DNA of 64,000 nt from Thioclava sp. GXIMD2076 (GTDB taxonomy: Bacteria; Pseudomonadota; Alphaproteobacteria; Rhodobacterales; Rhodobacteraceae). The notes beneath the pieces are model-generated. The model had not been told where the DNA came from. It made no database searches and saw only the letters and a program-made list of their open reading frames with translations. Positions 45,855 to 55,553 of this stretch are shown in pieces. The position numbers were made by a program, and so were the translations under genes. Position 1 is the stretch's first letter, and the number at the start of each line of letters is the position of its first letter. The stretch is from contig NZ_CP149933.1 of assembly GCF_037949795.1 (NCBI RefSeq), positions 62,001 to 126,000 on the forward strand, given 5' to 3'.

Positions 45855-47447
45855 ATGTTTCTTCCGAAGTCCTCTTCGGGGCTGCTCAAAGGTGCGCTGC
45901 TCTCAGCCCTTCTTGGCGCCAGCTCCCTGACCGCGGCCCATGCCGAAACCACGATTACCGCCGTCATGAACGCGCCGCTCAGGGCGCTCGATCCGGCGAT
46001 CAGCACGGCCTATATCCTGCGCAATTACGGCTATATGATCTATGATACGCTGCTGGCGCGTGACGAGGCGGGCAAGGTCCAGCCGCAGATGGCCAGCTGG
46101 AAAGTCTCCGATGACGGGTTGACCTACACCTTCACGCTGCGCGACGGGTTGAAATGGCATGATGGCACGCCGGTGACGGCGGCGGATTGCGTGGCCTCGA
46201 TTGCGCGTTGGGATCAGGTCGACAAGACCGGTCAGGTGATGGCCAAGCTGATGAAATCCATGGACGTTGTGGATGATAAATCCTTCACCCTGACCTTTGG
46301 CGAGCCGACCGGTATCGCGCTTCTGGCGCTGTCGAAACCGTCCGGCATCGCGCCCTTCATGATGCAGAAGGCCGTGGCCGAAACGCCGATTTCCACGCCG
46401 ATCACCTCGACCATCGGCTCTGGCCCGTTCAAGTTCGACGCGGATGCCTATCAGCCGGGCGTGAAGGCCGTCTTCCTGAAAAACACCGATTACGTTCCGC
46501 GTGACGAGCCCTCCAGCGGCATGGCCGGTGGCAAGGTCGTTAATGTGGACAAGGTCGTCTGGACCACGATGCCCGACCCGATGACGGCCATGAGCGCGAT
46601 GATGTCGGGCGAGGTCGATTTTATCGAGCAGGTGCAGCAGGATCTTCTGCCGCTGGTCGATGGCAATCCCGATTTCTACACGCAGGCCTTTGCCAAACAG
46701 GGCAGCCAGAACCTCGTGCGCCTCAACTGGACCCAGCCGCCCTTCGACAACCTGAAATACCGTCAGGCGGCGATGGAAGCCCTTGGTCAGAAGCCGATGC
46801 TGAACGCGCAGGTGGGCACGGGCGAGGACAGCTCGAGCACCTGTGCCGCCGTGTTCGGCTGCTCCGGCCCCTATGCCACCGATTACAAGGCCGATGAGGT
46901 CATCGACGCCCATCCCGAGAAGTCGAAGGAACTGCTGAAAGAGGCAGGCTATGACGGCTCGCCCATCATGCTGATGCAGGCCACCGATCTGGCTTCGCTT
47001 GCGCCGCAGGGCCCGGTGATCGCCCAGCAGCTGCGCGATGGCGGCTTCAAGGTTGATGTGGTCGCGATGGACTGGGCCAGCGTCGTGGCACGCCGCTCGT
47101 CTAAGGCACCGGTGGCCGAGGGCGGCTGGAACATCTTCTCCACCACCAATGTGCTGCCCGATGTGGGCGATCCGGTGGGCTTCATCGGCACGGCTGCAGG
47201 CGGCGATAGCGCCTGGTTCGGCTGGCCGGATGTGCCCGAGATCGAGAAGCTGCGCTCGGCCTTTGCCGAGGCGCCCGATACCGCCTCCCAGGTCAAGATC
47301 GCCAAGGAAATCGACCAGCTGGCCATCGATAATGTCGTGATGATCCCGATGGGGGAATTCGCCAATATCAACGTGGTCTCCTCCAAGCTGAAGGGCATGC
47401 CCGAGGCTGAAGCCCCCGTCTTCTGGAACGTGACCAAGTCGGAGTGA
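45855..47447 (+). CDS. Peptide/amide ABC transporter binding protein (family 5, DppA-like)
   Basis: 530 aa from the ATG at 45855, which has a CAGGAG site. The signal peptide is residues 1-30 (LLKGALLSALLGASSLTAAH, cleaved after AHA). The family-5 signatures include LRALDPAISTAYILRNYGYM and LTYTFTLRDGLKWHDGTPVT. Such receptors bind di-/oligopeptides, glutathione or other amides. First gene of a nine-gene rightward operon; followed 7 bases later by the permease. Confidence 0.95.
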   Translation: MFLPKSSSGLLKGALLSALLGASSLTAAHAETTITAVMNAPLRALDPAISTAYILRNYGYMIYDTLLARDEAGKVQPQMASWKVSDDGLTYTFTLRDGLKWHDGTPVTAADCVASIARWDQVDKTGQVMAKLMKSMDVVDDKSFTLTFGEPTGIALLALSKPSGIAPFMMQKAVAETPISTPITSTIGSGPFKFDADAYQPGVKAVFLKNTDYVPRDEPSSGMAGGKVVNVDKVVWTTMPDPMTAMSAMMSGEVDFIEQVQQDLLPLVDGNPDFYTQAFAKQGSQNLVRLNWTQPPFDNLKYRQAAMEALGQKPMLNAQVGTGEDSSSTCAAVFGCSGPYATDYKADEVIDAHPEKSKELLKEAGYDGSPIMLMQATDLASLAPQGPVIAQQLRDGGFKVDVVAMDWASVVARRSSKAPVAEGGWNIFSTTNVLPDVGDPVGFIGTAAGGDSAWFGWPDVPEIEKLRSAFAEAPDTASQVKIAKEIDQLAIDNVVMIPMGEFANINVVSSKLKGMPEAEAPVFWNVTKSE

Positions 47448-47454
47448 TCCTGAC

Positions 47455-48396
47455 ATGCTGCTTTTCATCACCAAACGAATCCTGTCGGCCATCCCTGTGC
47501 TGTTTATGGTCGCGATCATCGTGTTTCTTGTTTTGCGCATGTCGCCGGGGGATCCGGCGGTGATGATTGCGGGGCCCAATGCGACCCCCGAGCAGCTTGA
47601 GCAACTACGCGAGAGCATGGGGCTGACAAAGCCCCTGCTCGAGCAACTCGTGATCTGGCTGGGCAATATGGCCCATGGCGATATGGGCACCTCGCTGATT
47701 TCCGGCCAGCCCGCGACCGCGCTCATCATGGACCGGTTCGGGCCCACGCTGGCGCTGAGCCTGTGCACCGTGGTGCTGGCGATTGCCGTCTCGATCCCGC
47801 TGGGCGTGATCGCGGCGTGGCAACAGGGCAAATGGCTTGACCGGCTTGTGATGGCGGGCTCGGTTCTGGGCTTCTCGGTGCCGGTCTTCATCATCGGCTA
47901 TGTGCTGATCCTTGTCTTCGCCCGCATCCTCCACTGGTTTCCGGTGCAGGGCTACCAACCGCTGGCCAATGGCTTCGGCGGGTTTATCGAGCGGCTCGTG
48001 CTGCCCTCCGTCGCGCTCAGTTTCCCTTATATCGCGCTCATTGCCCGCATCGTGCGCACCAATGTCATCGAGGTGATGAACGAGGATTACATCCGCACCG
48101 CCCGCGCCAAGGGCCTGCGCGAAAGGTCGGTCCTGATGGGCCATGCGCTTGGCAATGCGGCCGTGCCGATCATCACCATCATCGGTGTCTCGATCGCCAT
48201 GCTGATCGGCGGTGTGGTGGTGACGGAATCGGTCTTCAACATCCCCGGTCTCGGGCGGCTCGTCCTCGATTCCGTTCTGGCGCGGGATTACACCGTCATC
48301 CAAGCCGTGATCCTCCTGTTTTCGGCCATATATGTGGTGATCAATCTCTGCGTCGACCTGCTCTATGGCGTGTTCGATCCGCGCATCCGTCACTGA
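47455..48396 (+). CDS. Peptide/amide ABC transporter permease (DppB-like)
   Basis: 313 aa with six predicted membrane helices. The N-terminus (LLFITKRILSAIPVLFMVAI, then FLVLRMSPGDPA) and the EAA loop (DYIRTARAKGLRERSVLMGH) are typical of DppB/OppB. A GGAG site precedes the ATG. Pairs with the next permease. Confidence 0.96.
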   Translation: MLLFITKRILSAIPVLFMVAIIVFLVLRMSPGDPAVMIAGPNATPEQLEQLRESMGLTKPLLEQLVIWLGNMAHGDMGTSLISGQPATALIMDRFGPTLALSLCTVVLAIAVSIPLGVIAAWQQGKWLDRLVMAGSVLGFSVPVFIIGYVLILVFARILHWFPVQGYQPLANGFGGFIERLVLPSVALSFPYIALIARIVRTNVIEVMNEDYIRTARAKGLRERSVLMGHALGNAAVPIITIIGVSIAMLIGGVVVTESVFNIPGLGRLVLDSVLARDYTVIQAVILLFSAIYVVINLCVDLLYGVFDPRIRH

Positions 48397-48417
48397 CCCA
48401 AGCTCAGGAGATCTTTC

Positions 48418-49329
48418 ATGAAATCCGATACGTCCGCCCTTGATGATGCGTCTGTCACCCTGCCGGAGATGGAGGGAAACCGCTCGAGTTCCGGTCTTTT
48501 CGCGCTGATCGGCGGCATCTTCTCCAGCTGGCCTGCGCGGATCTCCGGCGCGGTGCTGCTGATCATCGTATTGATGTCGGTCTTTGCGCCTCTGATCACC
48601 GCGCATGACCCGATCCAGCTAGACCCCTCGGTGCGGCTCCAGCCGCCCTCGGGTGATCATATCCTTGGCACCGACAGCTATGGCCGCGATATGTTCTCGC
48701 GCATCGTCTACGGCTCGCGGATCTCGCTTCTGGTGGGAGCGGGCACGGTGGTGATCTCGATCCTCTTCGGGATGCTCATCGGGGTGCTGACCGGCTATTT
48801 CAAATGGGTCGATGCGATCCTTAGCCGCGTGATGGACGGGCTGATGGCCATTCCGGGTGTGCTTCTGGCGGTGGCGCTGGTCGCCATTTCGGGCGGCACA
48901 TTGACCACGGTGCTGATCGCGATTTCCATCCCCGAGATCCCGCGCGTGGCGCGGATGGTACGGGGCGTCATCATGGGTGTGCGTAACGAGCCTTATGTCG
49001 AAGCGGCCTCTGTTCTGGGCACCTCCATGGGCAAGATGGTCTGGCGGCATATGCTGCCCAATACGGTCGCTCCATTACTGGTGCAGGGCACCTATATCTT
49101 CGCCGCCGCCATCATGACAGAGTCGATCCTGTCCTTTCTCGGCGCGGGTGTGCCGCCCGAAATTCCCTCATGGGGCAATATGATGGCCGATGGGCGCAAG
49201 TTCTTCCTGCTCAAGCCCGAACTGATCTTCTTCCCCGGTGTCATGGTGTCGCTGACGGTGCTGAGCGTGAACATGCTGGGTGATGTGCTGCGCGACCAGC
49301 TGGACCCGCGCATGGCGAAACGCCTCTGA
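48418..49329 (+). CDS. Peptide/amide ABC transporter permease (DppC-like)
   Basis: 303 aa, six predicted helices. DppC hallmarks: HILGTDSYGRDMFSRIVYGS after helix 1, and the EAA loop VEAASVLGTSMGKMVWRHML. The ATG at 48418 follows CAGGAG. Forms the channel heterodimer with the preceding gene product. Confidence 0.96.
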   Translation: MKSDTSALDDASVTLPEMEGNRSSSGLFALIGGIFSSWPARISGAVLLIIVLMSVFAPLITAHDPIQLDPSVRLQPPSGDHILGTDSYGRDMFSRIVYGSRISLLVGAGTVVISILFGMLIGVLTGYFKWVDAILSRVMDGLMAIPGVLLAVALVAISGGTLTTVLIAISIPEIPRVARMVRGVIMGVRNEPYVEAASVLGTSMGKMVWRHMLPNTVAPLLVQGTYIFAAAIMTESILSFLGAGVPPEIPSWGNMMADGRKFFLLKPELIFFPGVMVSLTVLSVNMLGDVLRDQLDPRMAKRL

Positions 49330-49341
49330 AAGGAACATGCT

Positions 49342-50961
49342 ATGAAAGATGATGCAGAGGTCGTGCTCTCGGTCGAGGATGTCAGCATCGACACCCGTCC
49401 CAAGGGCGCCCGCCCCATCACCCGCAATATCAGCTTTACCGTGAAGGCCGGAGAGACGGTCTGTGTGGTGGGCGAGAGCGGCTCGGGCAAGTCGATCACC
49501 TCGATGGCGGTGATGGGTCTGTTGCCGAAAGACGCGCTGCAGGTCACCACGGGGCGTATCCTTCTGGATGGCGAGGATGTGCTGCAAGCTTCGCCCGCAC
49601 GGATGCGCGCTCTCAGGGCTTCCAAGGTGTCGATGGTGTTCCAAGAGCCGATGACCGCACTCAATCCGGTGAAGACGGTGGGGGAGCAGATCGACGAGGT
49701 TCTGCGCATCCATACGAAGCTCTCCAAACCTGCGCGCCGCAAATCGGTCTTGCAGATGATGGAGCGGGTGCATCTGCCCGATGTGGAACGCATCTATGCC
49801 AGCTATCCGCACCAGCTGTCGGGAGGGCAGCGCCAGCGGATCGTGATCGCCATGGCGCTGATCCTGCGTCCGCGTCTCCTGCTGGCCGACGAACCCACCA
49901 CCGCGCTCGATGTGACCACGCAGAAGCAGATCCTAAATCTGATCAAGGAGTTGCAGGAAGAGGAAGGCACAGCGGTGGTGTTCGTCACCCATGATTTCGG
50001 GGTGGTCTCGGATATTGCCGACCGGATCGTGGTGATGAACCGCGGCGATCTGGTGGAAACCGGCACACGCGATGAAATCCTCGCCCGCCCGAAACAGGAC
50101 TATACGCGGATGCTGATTTCCTCGGTGCCCTCGATGCTGCCGCGTTTTGCGCCGCTGCCTGCCGAGCCCAAGGTGCTCGATGTGATCGGCCTCGCCAAGA
50201 CCTATGGCAAAGGCAGGAACGAGGTCAAAGCCGCGCGAGACATCACCTTCACCGTCCGCAAGGGCGAGATCACGGGGATCATCGGTGAAAGCGGCTCGGG
50301 TAAATCCACCGTGGCGCGCTGTGTGATGCGGCTGACCGACCCGAGTGACGGTGCGGTGCGTCTGCAGGGCAAAGATATCGTGCCGATGCGCGACCTGCGC
50401 GAGATGCGCAAACAGGTGCAATATATCTTCCAGGACCCCTACCGCTCGCTCAATCCGCGCCGGACCATCGCGCAATCGCTGATGGAGGGGCTTTTGAATT
50501 ATGGCATGCCGGAGGCGCAGGCCCGCCGGAAAGCTGCCGAGACGCTGGAGCTGGTGAACCTTCCGGCCTCGGTGATGGACCGCTATCCGCACCAGTTTTC
50601 CGGCGGGCAGCGCCAGCGGATCGCCATCGCGCGGGCGATCGTGATGGAGCCGGATCTGCTGATCGCCGACGAGGCGGTCTCGGCGCTCGATGTGTCGGTG
50701 CAGTCGCAGGTGCTCGATCTCTTGGAGGATATCCGCGACCGCACCGGTGTGTCGGTGCTGTTTATCACCCATGACCTGCGGGTGGCCGCGCAGATCTGCA
50801 ACGCGCTCGTTGTGATGCAGAAGGGGCAGATCGTCGAACAGGGTGCCACGCGTGATGTGCTGATGAACCCCTCGCATCCCTATACCCGCGCGCTGATCGA
50901 TGCCGCCCCCGCGCCCGAGTGGGATTTCCAAAACTTCCGCCCGCTCTTGCGGGCCGTGTGA
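49342..50961 (+). CDS. Fused double ATPase of the peptide ABC transporter (DppD-DppF type)
   Basis: 539 aa containing two complete ABC domains. Domain 1: Walker A GESGSGKS (44-51), signature LSGGQRQR, Walker B LLLADEPTTALD. Domain 2: a second GESGSGKS near 312, FSGGQRQR, and LLIADEAVSALD. Single-chain double ATPases occur in GsiA-type (glutathione) and related peptide importers. It lies 11 bases before the M81 gene's ribosome site, in the same operon. Confidence 0.95.
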   Translation: MKDDAEVVLSVEDVSIDTRPKGARPITRNISFTVKAGETVCVVGESGSGKSITSMAVMGLLPKDALQVTTGRILLDGEDVLQASPARMRALRASKVSMVFQEPMTALNPVKTVGEQIDEVLRIHTKLSKPARRKSVLQMMERVHLPDVERIYASYPHQLSGGQRQRIVIAMALILRPRLLLADEPTTALDVTTQKQILNLIKELQEEEGTAVVFVTHDFGVVSDIADRIVVMNRGDLVETGTRDEILARPKQDYTRMLISSVPSMLPRFAPLPAEPKVLDVIGLAKTYGKGRNEVKAARDITFTVRKGEITGIIGESGSGKSTVARCVMRLTDPSDGAVRLQGKDIVPMRDLREMRKQVQYIFQDPYRSLNPRRTIAQSLMEGLLNYGMPEAQARRKAAETLELVNLPASVMDRYPHQFSGGQRQRIAIARAIVMEPDLLIADEAVSALDVSVQSQVLDLLEDIRDRTGVSVLFITHDLRVAAQICNALVVMQKGQIVEQGATRDVLMNPSHPYTRALIDAAPAPEWDFQNFRPLLRAV

Positions 50962-50972
50962 GAGGAGAAGAC

Positions 50973-52502
50973 ATGCGTGTGCTGCTTGCCGGTTTCCAAC
51001 ATGAGACCAATACATTCGCCAAGGATCGCGCCGATATGGCGGCGTTCGAACATGGCGGCGGCTTCCCCGCGCTGTGTCGTGGGGCCGCGATTGCCGAGGT
51101 AATGACGCCCACGGTCAACCTCCCCGCGGCGGGCTTCCTGCGTGCGGCTAAAGCGGCGGGGGTAGAGGTGGACCCTCTCCTCTGGGCGATGGCAGTGCCC
51201 TCGGGGCCGGTGAGCGAAGCTTGCTACGAGAGCATCGCGGGCGAGATCTGTGATCTCGTCAGGGCGGGGCTGCCGGCCGATGCGGTCTATCTGGACCTGC
51301 ATGGTGCGATGTGTGCCGAGCATCTCCCTGATGGCGAGGGCGAGTTGATCGAGCGGATCCGCCAGATCATCGGGCCGGATCTGCCGCTGGTGGTGAGCCT
51401 CGATCTGCATGCCAATGTGACCCGCCGGATGGTGGATCTGACCGATGCGCTGGTGGCCTACCGGACCTATCCGCATGTCGATAGCGCCGAGACGGGGGCG
51501 GCGGCCTTCGATCTCTTGCAAAAGCGGCTGGCCTTGGGGCGGCCTTTTGCACGGGCAATGGCGCGGGTCAATTACATGATCCCGATCTGCTGGCAATCCA
51601 CGATGAACGCGCCCGCCGACGGGCTTTATGCCGCCTTGCCGCAGATTGAGGCCCAGACCGGCGCGATCAGCCTCTCCTATGCGATGGGCTTTCCGGCTGC
51701 CGATTTCGACGAATGCGGCCAGCTCATCTGGGCCTATGGCGAGGCCACACCCGAGGCCGAGGCTGCCGTGACAGCGCTCCTATCGAAGATCAATGACGCC
51801 GAGAGCGCCTTCCGGGGCAAGCTCTACACTCCCGATGAGGCCGTGGCCCATGCACTTGCGCGCAATGCGGAAGGCTGCGCGCCTGTCGTGATCGCCGATG
51901 CGCAGGACAATCCCGGTGCGGGCGGCAGTTCGGATACCACCGGCCTGATCAAGGCGCTGGTGGCCGCCAATGTTCCCGAGGCGGCGGTCGGTGTGCTGTG
52001 GGATCCGCAGGCCGTGGCGCTGGCCCATCGGGCGGGCGAGGGGGCGCAGCTCCCTCTCTCGCTTGGTGGCCATAGTGATGTGGAGGGCGACAGCCCCCTT
52101 GAGGCGGTCTTTACAGTCGAGCGGCTCTCGGACGGGCATCTGCGCACGCTTGGTCCCTATTATGGCACGCGCGATATGCACCTTGGCCCCGCCGCCTGCC
52201 TGCGTCTTGGCGGTGTGCGTATTGTCGTGGCAAGCCAGAAGGCGCAGATGGCCGATCGTGAGATGTTCCGCTTTGCCGGCGTCATCCCCGAGACGACCCC
52301 GATCCTCGTCGCTAAAAGCGCCATCCATTTCCGTGCCGATTTTGCCCCGATTGCGGGTGAGATCATCACCGCCACCGCTCCCGGAGCGATGATGATGCGC
52401 GCCACCGACTGGGTCTGGGCGCATCTGCGCGATGATCTGCGGCTGATGCCCGACGGCCCGACGCAGGCCGAACACCATGCCGCCACCCATGAGGAAGCCT
52501 GA
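50973..52502 (+). CDS. M81-family metallopeptidase (MlrC-like)
   Basis: 509 aa from the ATG at 50973 (AGAGGAGAAG site); an upstream frame extension is rejected. The family motifs LLAGFQHETNTF, YLDLHGAMCAEHLPDGEGEL, SLDLHANVTRRMVDLTDALV and LGGHSDVEGDSPLEAVF hold the putative zinc ligands. M81 proteins are named for microcystinase C, which cleaves linear microcystin fragments, but most members are uncharacterised. Its operon with a peptide importer, amidases and a GGT points to an unusual peptide or amide. Confidence 0.92.
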   Translation: MRVLLAGFQHETNTFAKDRADMAAFEHGGGFPALCRGAAIAEVMTPTVNLPAAGFLRAAKAAGVEVDPLLWAMAVPSGPVSEACYESIAGEICDLVRAGLPADAVYLDLHGAMCAEHLPDGEGELIERIRQIIGPDLPLVVSLDLHANVTRRMVDLTDALVAYRTYPHVDSAETGAAAFDLLQKRLALGRPFARAMARVNYMIPICWQSTMNAPADGLYAALPQIEAQTGAISLSYAMGFPAADFDECGQLIWAYGEATPEAEAAVTALLSKINDAESAFRGKLYTPDEAVAHALARNAEGCAPVVIADAQDNPGAGGSSDTTGLIKALVAANVPEAAVGVLWDPQAVALAHRAGEGAQLPLSLGGHSDVEGDSPLEAVFTVERLSDGHLRTLGPYYGTRDMHLGPAACLRLGGVRIVVASQKAQMADREMFRFAGVIPETTPILVAKSAIHFRADFAPIAGEIITATAPGAMMMRATDWVWAHLRDDLRLMPDGPTQAEHHAATHEEA

Positions 52503-52505
52503 TCC

Positions 52506-53918
52506 ATGAAAGATAATACAAGCACCGCGCTGTGGCAGATGTCGGCGGCGCAGACCGCAAGCGCCATCCGGCTGGGGCGCGTTTCGGCGCGGGAGGTGGC
52601 GCAGGCGCATCTGGACCGGATCGGGGCGGTGAATCCCGCGCTCAATGCCGTAGTCGATCACCGGCCCGACGATGTGCTGGCCCAAGCGGACCGGATCGAT
52701 CAGCTGCGCGGGCGTGGCGCAGATCTGCCGCCGCTGGCTGGTGTGCCGGTGACCATCAAGATCAATCTCGACCAGAAGGGTTACGCTACCTCGAACGGCT
52801 TGCGCTCCAAGAAGGACCTGATTGCCACCGAGAATAACCCGGTGGTCGATGGGTTCCTCAAGGCCGGTGCGGTGCTGCTGGGGCGGACCAATACGCCTGC
52901 CTTCTCGGCGCGTTATTTCACCGATAACCAGCTGTTCGGCGCGACCCGCAACCCGCGCAACCCCGCGCTCACGCCGGGAGGGTCCTCGGGCGGGGCGGCC
53001 GCTGCGGTGACGGCGGGGATTGGTGCGATTGCGCATGGCAATGATATCGGCGGTTCGGTGCGCTATCCGGCCTATGCCTGCGGGGTCCACGGGCTGCGCC
53101 CCGGTCTGGGGCGGGTGGCGACCTATAATGCCAGCGGGCCCGACCGGAGCATCGGCTTCCAGCTGATGTCGGTGCAGGGGCCTCTGGCACGCACGGTCCA
53201 TGATGTGCGTCTGGGCTTCGGGGCGATGGCGGGGCGGGATCTGCGCGATCCGTGGTGGTTCGGGGGCGAGGCCCCGCAGCCCAACCCCAAACGCGCGGCC
53301 TTCTGCGCCCATCCCGAGGGGATCGGGACCGACCCCGAGGTAGAAACCGCGCTGCGCGATGCCGCAGACCGTCTGCGCGATGCGGGCTGGGATGTGACCG
53401 AGCTGGACGCGATCCCGCCGCTCAAGGAGGCGAGCCGCATCATGCATATGCTCTGGGTGGCGGATGCGCCCGAGCGTATCCTGCAGGCGGCCATCGACGA
53501 GGGCGATCCGGGCGGGATCTTTGCCATGCAGGGTGCCATAGACTGGGTCGGTCCCGTCGGCCTGACCGAGTTTGCCGATGCGCTGACCCGCCGTGCGGCG
53601 CTTGTGCGTGAGTGGCTGGCCTTTCTCGAGCAGTGGTCGGTGCTGTTACTGCCGCCCTCGTCGCGGCTGCCTTTCCCCGTGGACGAAGACCTGAAAGGTG
53701 GCTTCAAGTCACTGACCGAGAACCAGTATTTCATGGCGGGCCTGCCCGCTATCGGGATGCCCGCGCTGATGGTCTCGACCGGTGTCGTGGGGGACAATAT
53801 CCCCGTTGGTGTGCAGATCCTCTCGACCCGGGGGAGCGAGGAAACCTGCCTGCAGGCGGGCGAGGCGATCGAGGCGCGTGGGGTGCCCGCCGCGCCGATC
53901 ACCCCTGATTTTATGTAA
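52506..53918 (+). CDS. Amidase-signature hydrolase, paralogue A
   Basis: 470 aa. Triad K85 (PVTIKIN), S160 (TPGGSSGGA) and S184 (GGSVRYPAY). It starts three bases after the M81 stop. It is strongly similar along its whole length to the amidase at 55550, which also has 470 residues; shared stretches include SVRYPAYACGVHGLRP and LGRTNTPAFS. Related to 6-aminohexanoate/aryl-acyl amidases of the AS family. No signal peptide, so cytoplasmic. Confidence 0.94.
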   Translation: MKDNTSTALWQMSAAQTASAIRLGRVSAREVAQAHLDRIGAVNPALNAVVDHRPDDVLAQADRIDQLRGRGADLPPLAGVPVTIKINLDQKGYATSNGLRSKKDLIATENNPVVDGFLKAGAVLLGRTNTPAFSARYFTDNQLFGATRNPRNPALTPGGSSGGAAAAVTAGIGAIAHGNDIGGSVRYPAYACGVHGLRPGLGRVATYNASGPDRSIGFQLMSVQGPLARTVHDVRLGFGAMAGRDLRDPWWFGGEAPQPNPKRAAFCAHPEGIGTDPEVETALRDAADRLRDAGWDVTELDAIPPLKEASRIMHMLWVADAPERILQAAIDEGDPGGIFAMQGAIDWVGPVGLTEFADALTRRAALVREWLAFLEQWSVLLLPPSSRLPFPVDEDLKGGFKSLTENQYFMAGLPAIGMPALMVSTGVVGDNIPVGVQILSTRGSEETCLQAGEAIEARGVPAAPITPDFM

Positions 53919-53942
53919 CCTGTTTTCCGATACGGACCTGAA

Positions 53943-55553
53943 ATGACCCTGACCGATATCCGCTCGACCCATGTGTCGCGCAACCTATCCCTGACCAAAC
54001 CTGCAGCCCGCAGCCCGCGTGGCATCGTGACCGCCCAGAACCGCCATGCCGCCCAGATCGGCGCGGATATTCTGGCCCAAGGCGGCTCGGCTGTGGATGC
54101 CGCGGTGGCGACCTCCTTCGCGCTGGGGGTTCTCGAGCCATGGATGAGCGGGATCGGCGGGGTGGGGGCGATCCTTGTGCGCCCCGAAGGAGGCGAGGTT
54201 ACGGCGATCGATGCGGGGGCGGTCTCGCCCGCCGCATTGGACCCGGATGATTTTCCGGTGGTCGAGGGCAAGGATGGCGATCTCTTCGGCTGGCCCAATG
54301 TGCTTGAGGACCGCAATGTGATCGGTGCGAAATCGGTCTGTATTCCGGGGCTTTTGCGGGGGCTCGAGGCCGCACATGCCCGCTTTGGCCGCCTGCCTTG
54401 GGCCGATCTGGTGGCGCCTGCCGTGGCGCTTGCCCGCGAGGGGCTGATGGTGGATGCCCATGTCACCGCTTGGGCGGCGCAGGAGATGGGGCGGATCCGC
54501 CGCAACGAGGCGATGGCCGCGTGGTTTCTGCCCGATGGTCTGCCGCCCGTGGCGCCTGCCGCCGTGGCGGGCAAGGTCGCGCGGCTGGCAAATCCTGCCT
54601 TGGCCGAAACGCTTGCGGTGATTGCCCGCGATGGGGCCGATGCGCTCTATCACGGCGCGATTGCCGAGGGGCTTGCCCACGACATTCAGGCTCTGGGCGG
54701 CTATCTGAGCAGCCATGATCTGGCAGGGTTCAAAGCCGAGGTCACGCCCGCCGCCTCCGAACCCTATCGTGACCGCGCTTTGCACTTTGTTCCTGTGCTC
54801 AATGGCGGCGTGACAGTGGCCCTGGCGCTGCGCCATCTCAATAAAACGCCCGCAGCCGATTGCCTGACCAGCGCCCGCGCTCTGGCCAAGGCGTGGGAGC
54901 ATCGCTTTACTCGGATGGGCGACGGGGCCGAGCGGTCCTTGCCCAGCTGCACCACCCATTTCTCGGTGGTCGATGCCGAGGGCATGTGCGTGTCGATGAC
55001 CCAGACGCTTCTGTCACTGTTTGGCTCGGCAGTGGTGTCGCCCTCGACGGGGATCCTCCTCAATAACGGGGTGAACTGGTTCGACCCGCGACAGGGACGG
55101 ATCAACTGCATCGCGCCCGCCACCAAGGCGCTGGCCAATTACGCGCCGATGATGATGACCGGCGCTGGCGAGACGGTGGCCATTGGCGGTTCGGGCGGTC
55201 GCAAGATCCTGCCCGCAATCTATCAGGCGCTGATCCATCTGGTAGATCGCGGCATGTCGCTCGAGGAGGCGATTGCCGCGCCGCGCTATGATCTGTCGGC
55301 ACCGCCCGTTCTGGTGGCGGATGCGCGGCTGGGGCAGGAGGTGATCACCACGCTGTCCGGGGAGTTTGACGTGGTGATGACCGACCGCGAGATCCAGCCC
55401 AACAGTTTCACCACTCTGGGGGCCGTGCGGCGGGTGGAAAACCCCATGAAGGAGGGCCCCGTCAACGAGGGCATGGTGGAGCCGTGGCACCTCTGGGCCG
55501 ATGCGGTGGTCGAAGGTGAGGCGCTGATGCCGATGCAAGGAGATCTGACATGA
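53943..55553 (+). CDS. Gamma-glutamyltransferase family protein, apparently cytoplasmic
   Basis: 536 aa. The autoprocessing site is at T337 (SCTTHFSVVD); cleavage would give a large chain of 336 and a small chain starting TTHFSVVD. Other landmarks: GIVTAQNRHAAQIGADIL, GGSAVDAAVATSFALGVLEP, SGIGGVGAILV and, in the small chain, AIGGSGGRKILP. No signal peptide precedes it, unlike periplasmic GGT. It lies between the two paralogous amidases and overlaps the second by four bases. It may cleave a gamma-glutamyl or cephalosporin-like amide imported intact. Confidence 0.92.
   Translation: MTLTDIRSTHVSRNLSLTKPAARSPRGIVTAQNRHAAQIGADILAQGGSAVDAAVATSFALGVLEPWMSGIGGVGAILVRPEGGEVTAIDAGAVSPAALDPDDFPVVEGKDGDLFGWPNVLEDRNVIGAKSVCIPGLLRGLEAAHARFGRLPWADLVAPAVALAREGLMVDAHVTAWAAQEMGRIRRNEAMAAWFLPDGLPPVAPAAVAGKVARLANPALAETLAVIARDGADALYHGAIAEGLAHDIQALGGYLSSHDLAGFKAEVTPAASEPYRDRALHFVPVLNGGVTVALALRHLNKTPAADCLTSARALAKAWEHRFTRMGDGAERSLPSCTTHFSVVDAEGMCVSMTQTLLSLFGSAVVSPSTGILLNNGVNWFDPRQGRINCIAPATKALANYAPMMMTGAGETVAIGGSGGRKILPAIYQALIHLVDRGMSLEEAIAAPRYDLSAPPVLVADARLGQEVITTLSGEFDVVMTDREIQPNSFTTLGAVRRVENPMKEGPVNEGMVEPWHLWADAVVEGEALMPMQGDLT

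Noticed and set aside
45903..47894. 663-codon minus-strand frame
   Set aside because: Antisense to the binding protein and permease genes; His/Gly/Arg-rich with no motif.
51780..53447. 555-codon minus-strand frame
   Set aside because: Lies over the M81 and amidase genes on the other strand; no ribosome site or domain.
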